A stretch of 14,181 nt of DNA, taken from assembly GCA_030613345.1 (NCBI GenBank), contig JAUWMD010000032.1, forward strand, positions 1 through 14,181, given 5' to 3'. Source of the stretch: Candidatus Krumholzibacteriota bacterium (lineage in GTDB: Bacteria; Krumholzibacteriota; Krumholzibacteriia; Krumholzibacteriales; Krumholzibacteriaceae). Of the stretch, positions 13,800 to 14,181 are shown piece by piece (position 1 is the stretch's first letter; each line of letters starts with the position of its first letter). The notes below the pieces were generated by a model that saw nothing but the letters and a program-made list of their open reading frames with translations, ran no database searches and had not been told where the DNA came from. The translations under genes and the position numbers were made by a program.

Positions 13800-14181
13800 A
13801 AGGCCGGTTTACGGGAACGGTACTGATCCTGGTCGCCGCTTCGGCGGCTTTCATTTCATGCGGCGAGGATGTGGAAATGGAATTCGGAATCTTTGTCAAG
13901 AAGCATGTCGAGAAGGTGGTGCCCCTCGAGAAAGAAGGAGCGATCGCTTACTGGAATGCAGCCGTCAGCGGAGCGGAAGAGGATTTCAGGAGGTATTCCG
14001 ATATCAGGCTCGAGATCGAGAGGATCTATTCCGACAAGGCCGCGTTCGGGCTCGTTCTCAAAGCCCGCGACTCCGGTAAGCTCAAGGATCCGTCTCTCAG
14101 GAGAATGGCGGATATCCTGTATCTCAGATATCTGGGAAATCAGGTCGATCCGCAGCTTCTCGAGAAGATCGTCGGTCTCTC
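13796..14181 (+). CDS. M2 family (ACE-like) metallopeptidase lipoprotein, 3' end cut by window
   Basis: The first 128 residues of a gene that runs off the window, ATGA-coupled to the SnoaL-like gene, with GGGGAA upstream. Residues 1-21 are a lipoprotein signal with lipobox F-I-S-C (Cys22), so it should sit in the envelope. The visible helical part (FVKKHVEKVVPLEKEGAIAY, then W53 N, EEDFRRYSDIRLEIERIYSD, and ILYLRYLGNQVDPQLLEKIV) matches the N-terminal helices of bacterial M2 peptidases, the family of angiotensin-converting enzyme and peptidyl-dipeptidases. The zinc-binding HExxH would lie several hundred codons further on and cannot be checked here. The call is from family resemblance in the helical lid region only. 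Confidence 0.7.
   Translation, partial: MKGRFTGTVLILVAASAAFISCGEDVEMEFGIFVKKHVEKVVPLEKEGAIAYWNAAVSGAEEDFRRYSDIRLEIERIYSDKAAFGLVLKARDSGKLKDPSLRRMADILYLRYLGNQVDPQLLEKIVGL

Noticed and set aside
1..14181. tRNA genes, CRISPR arrays, IS elements, toxin-antitoxin or defence systems
   Set aside because: No cloverleaf-like sequence, regularly spaced repeats, transposase motifs or paired small toxin/antitoxin frames were seen; gaps between genes are short and accounted for.

Overview
The window is about 14.2 kb of compact, GC-rich (roughly 60%) bacterial chromosome. It carries 16 protein genes, two of them cut by the window edges. I see no tRNA, rRNA, CRISPR array, insertion sequence or prophage gene. 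The content suggests a diderm heterotroph: two lipoproteins with SC lipoboxes, a LysM/TPR lipoprotein, a membrane-anchored PDZ/S41 protease, an M2-type metallopeptidase and an inositol-lipid-type CDP-alcohol phosphatidyltransferase. AGG (Arg) and ATA (Ile) codons are common despite the high GC, TGA is the dominant stop, and TTG starts three genes. This mix fits poorly studied FCB-like phyla such as Krumholzibacteriota, Eisenbacteria or Latescibacterota. That assignment is an inference from gene content, not a demonstrated placement.

Left part (1-7240, all + strand): the end of an HU/IHF DNA-binding protein; a threonine-aldolase-like PLP enzyme translationally coupled to the 16S rRNA methyltransferase RsmI; then, behind a good candidate sigma70-type promoter, a CDP-alcohol phosphatidyltransferase, a MATE transporter and thymidylate kinase. 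A 132-bp gap with a second candidate promoter and a 10-bp stem leads to an S41/C-terminal processing protease, whose stop overlaps the start of an MtnX/PHOSPHO1-like HAD phosphatase.

Middle (7225-8624, - strand): a small single-span membrane protein of unknown function, convergent with and overlapping the HAD gene, and an alpha/beta hydrolase.

Right part (8649-14181, all + strand): a divergently transcribed run that reads as one operon. It holds a multi-span membrane protein of unknown family, a DusB-like tRNA dihydrouridine synthase, LarB and LarC (nickel-pincer nucleotide cofactor synthesis), a LysM+TPR lipoprotein, a SnoaL-like protein and the start of an M2/ACE-like metallopeptidase lipoprotein. 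Starts and stops overlap from dus to the end except for 52 bp between larB and larC.

Most genes are housekeeping. The strongest oddity is in the threonine aldolase homologue: the otherwise intact active site carries Ala where the family has the aspartate that binds the PLP ring nitrogen. Also of note are LarB and LarC without LarA or LarE in view, the unknown membrane protein with a WEG..FG.D.TDNKT loop, and the structured leader of the protease gene. I found no convincing undescribed defence or mobile system.
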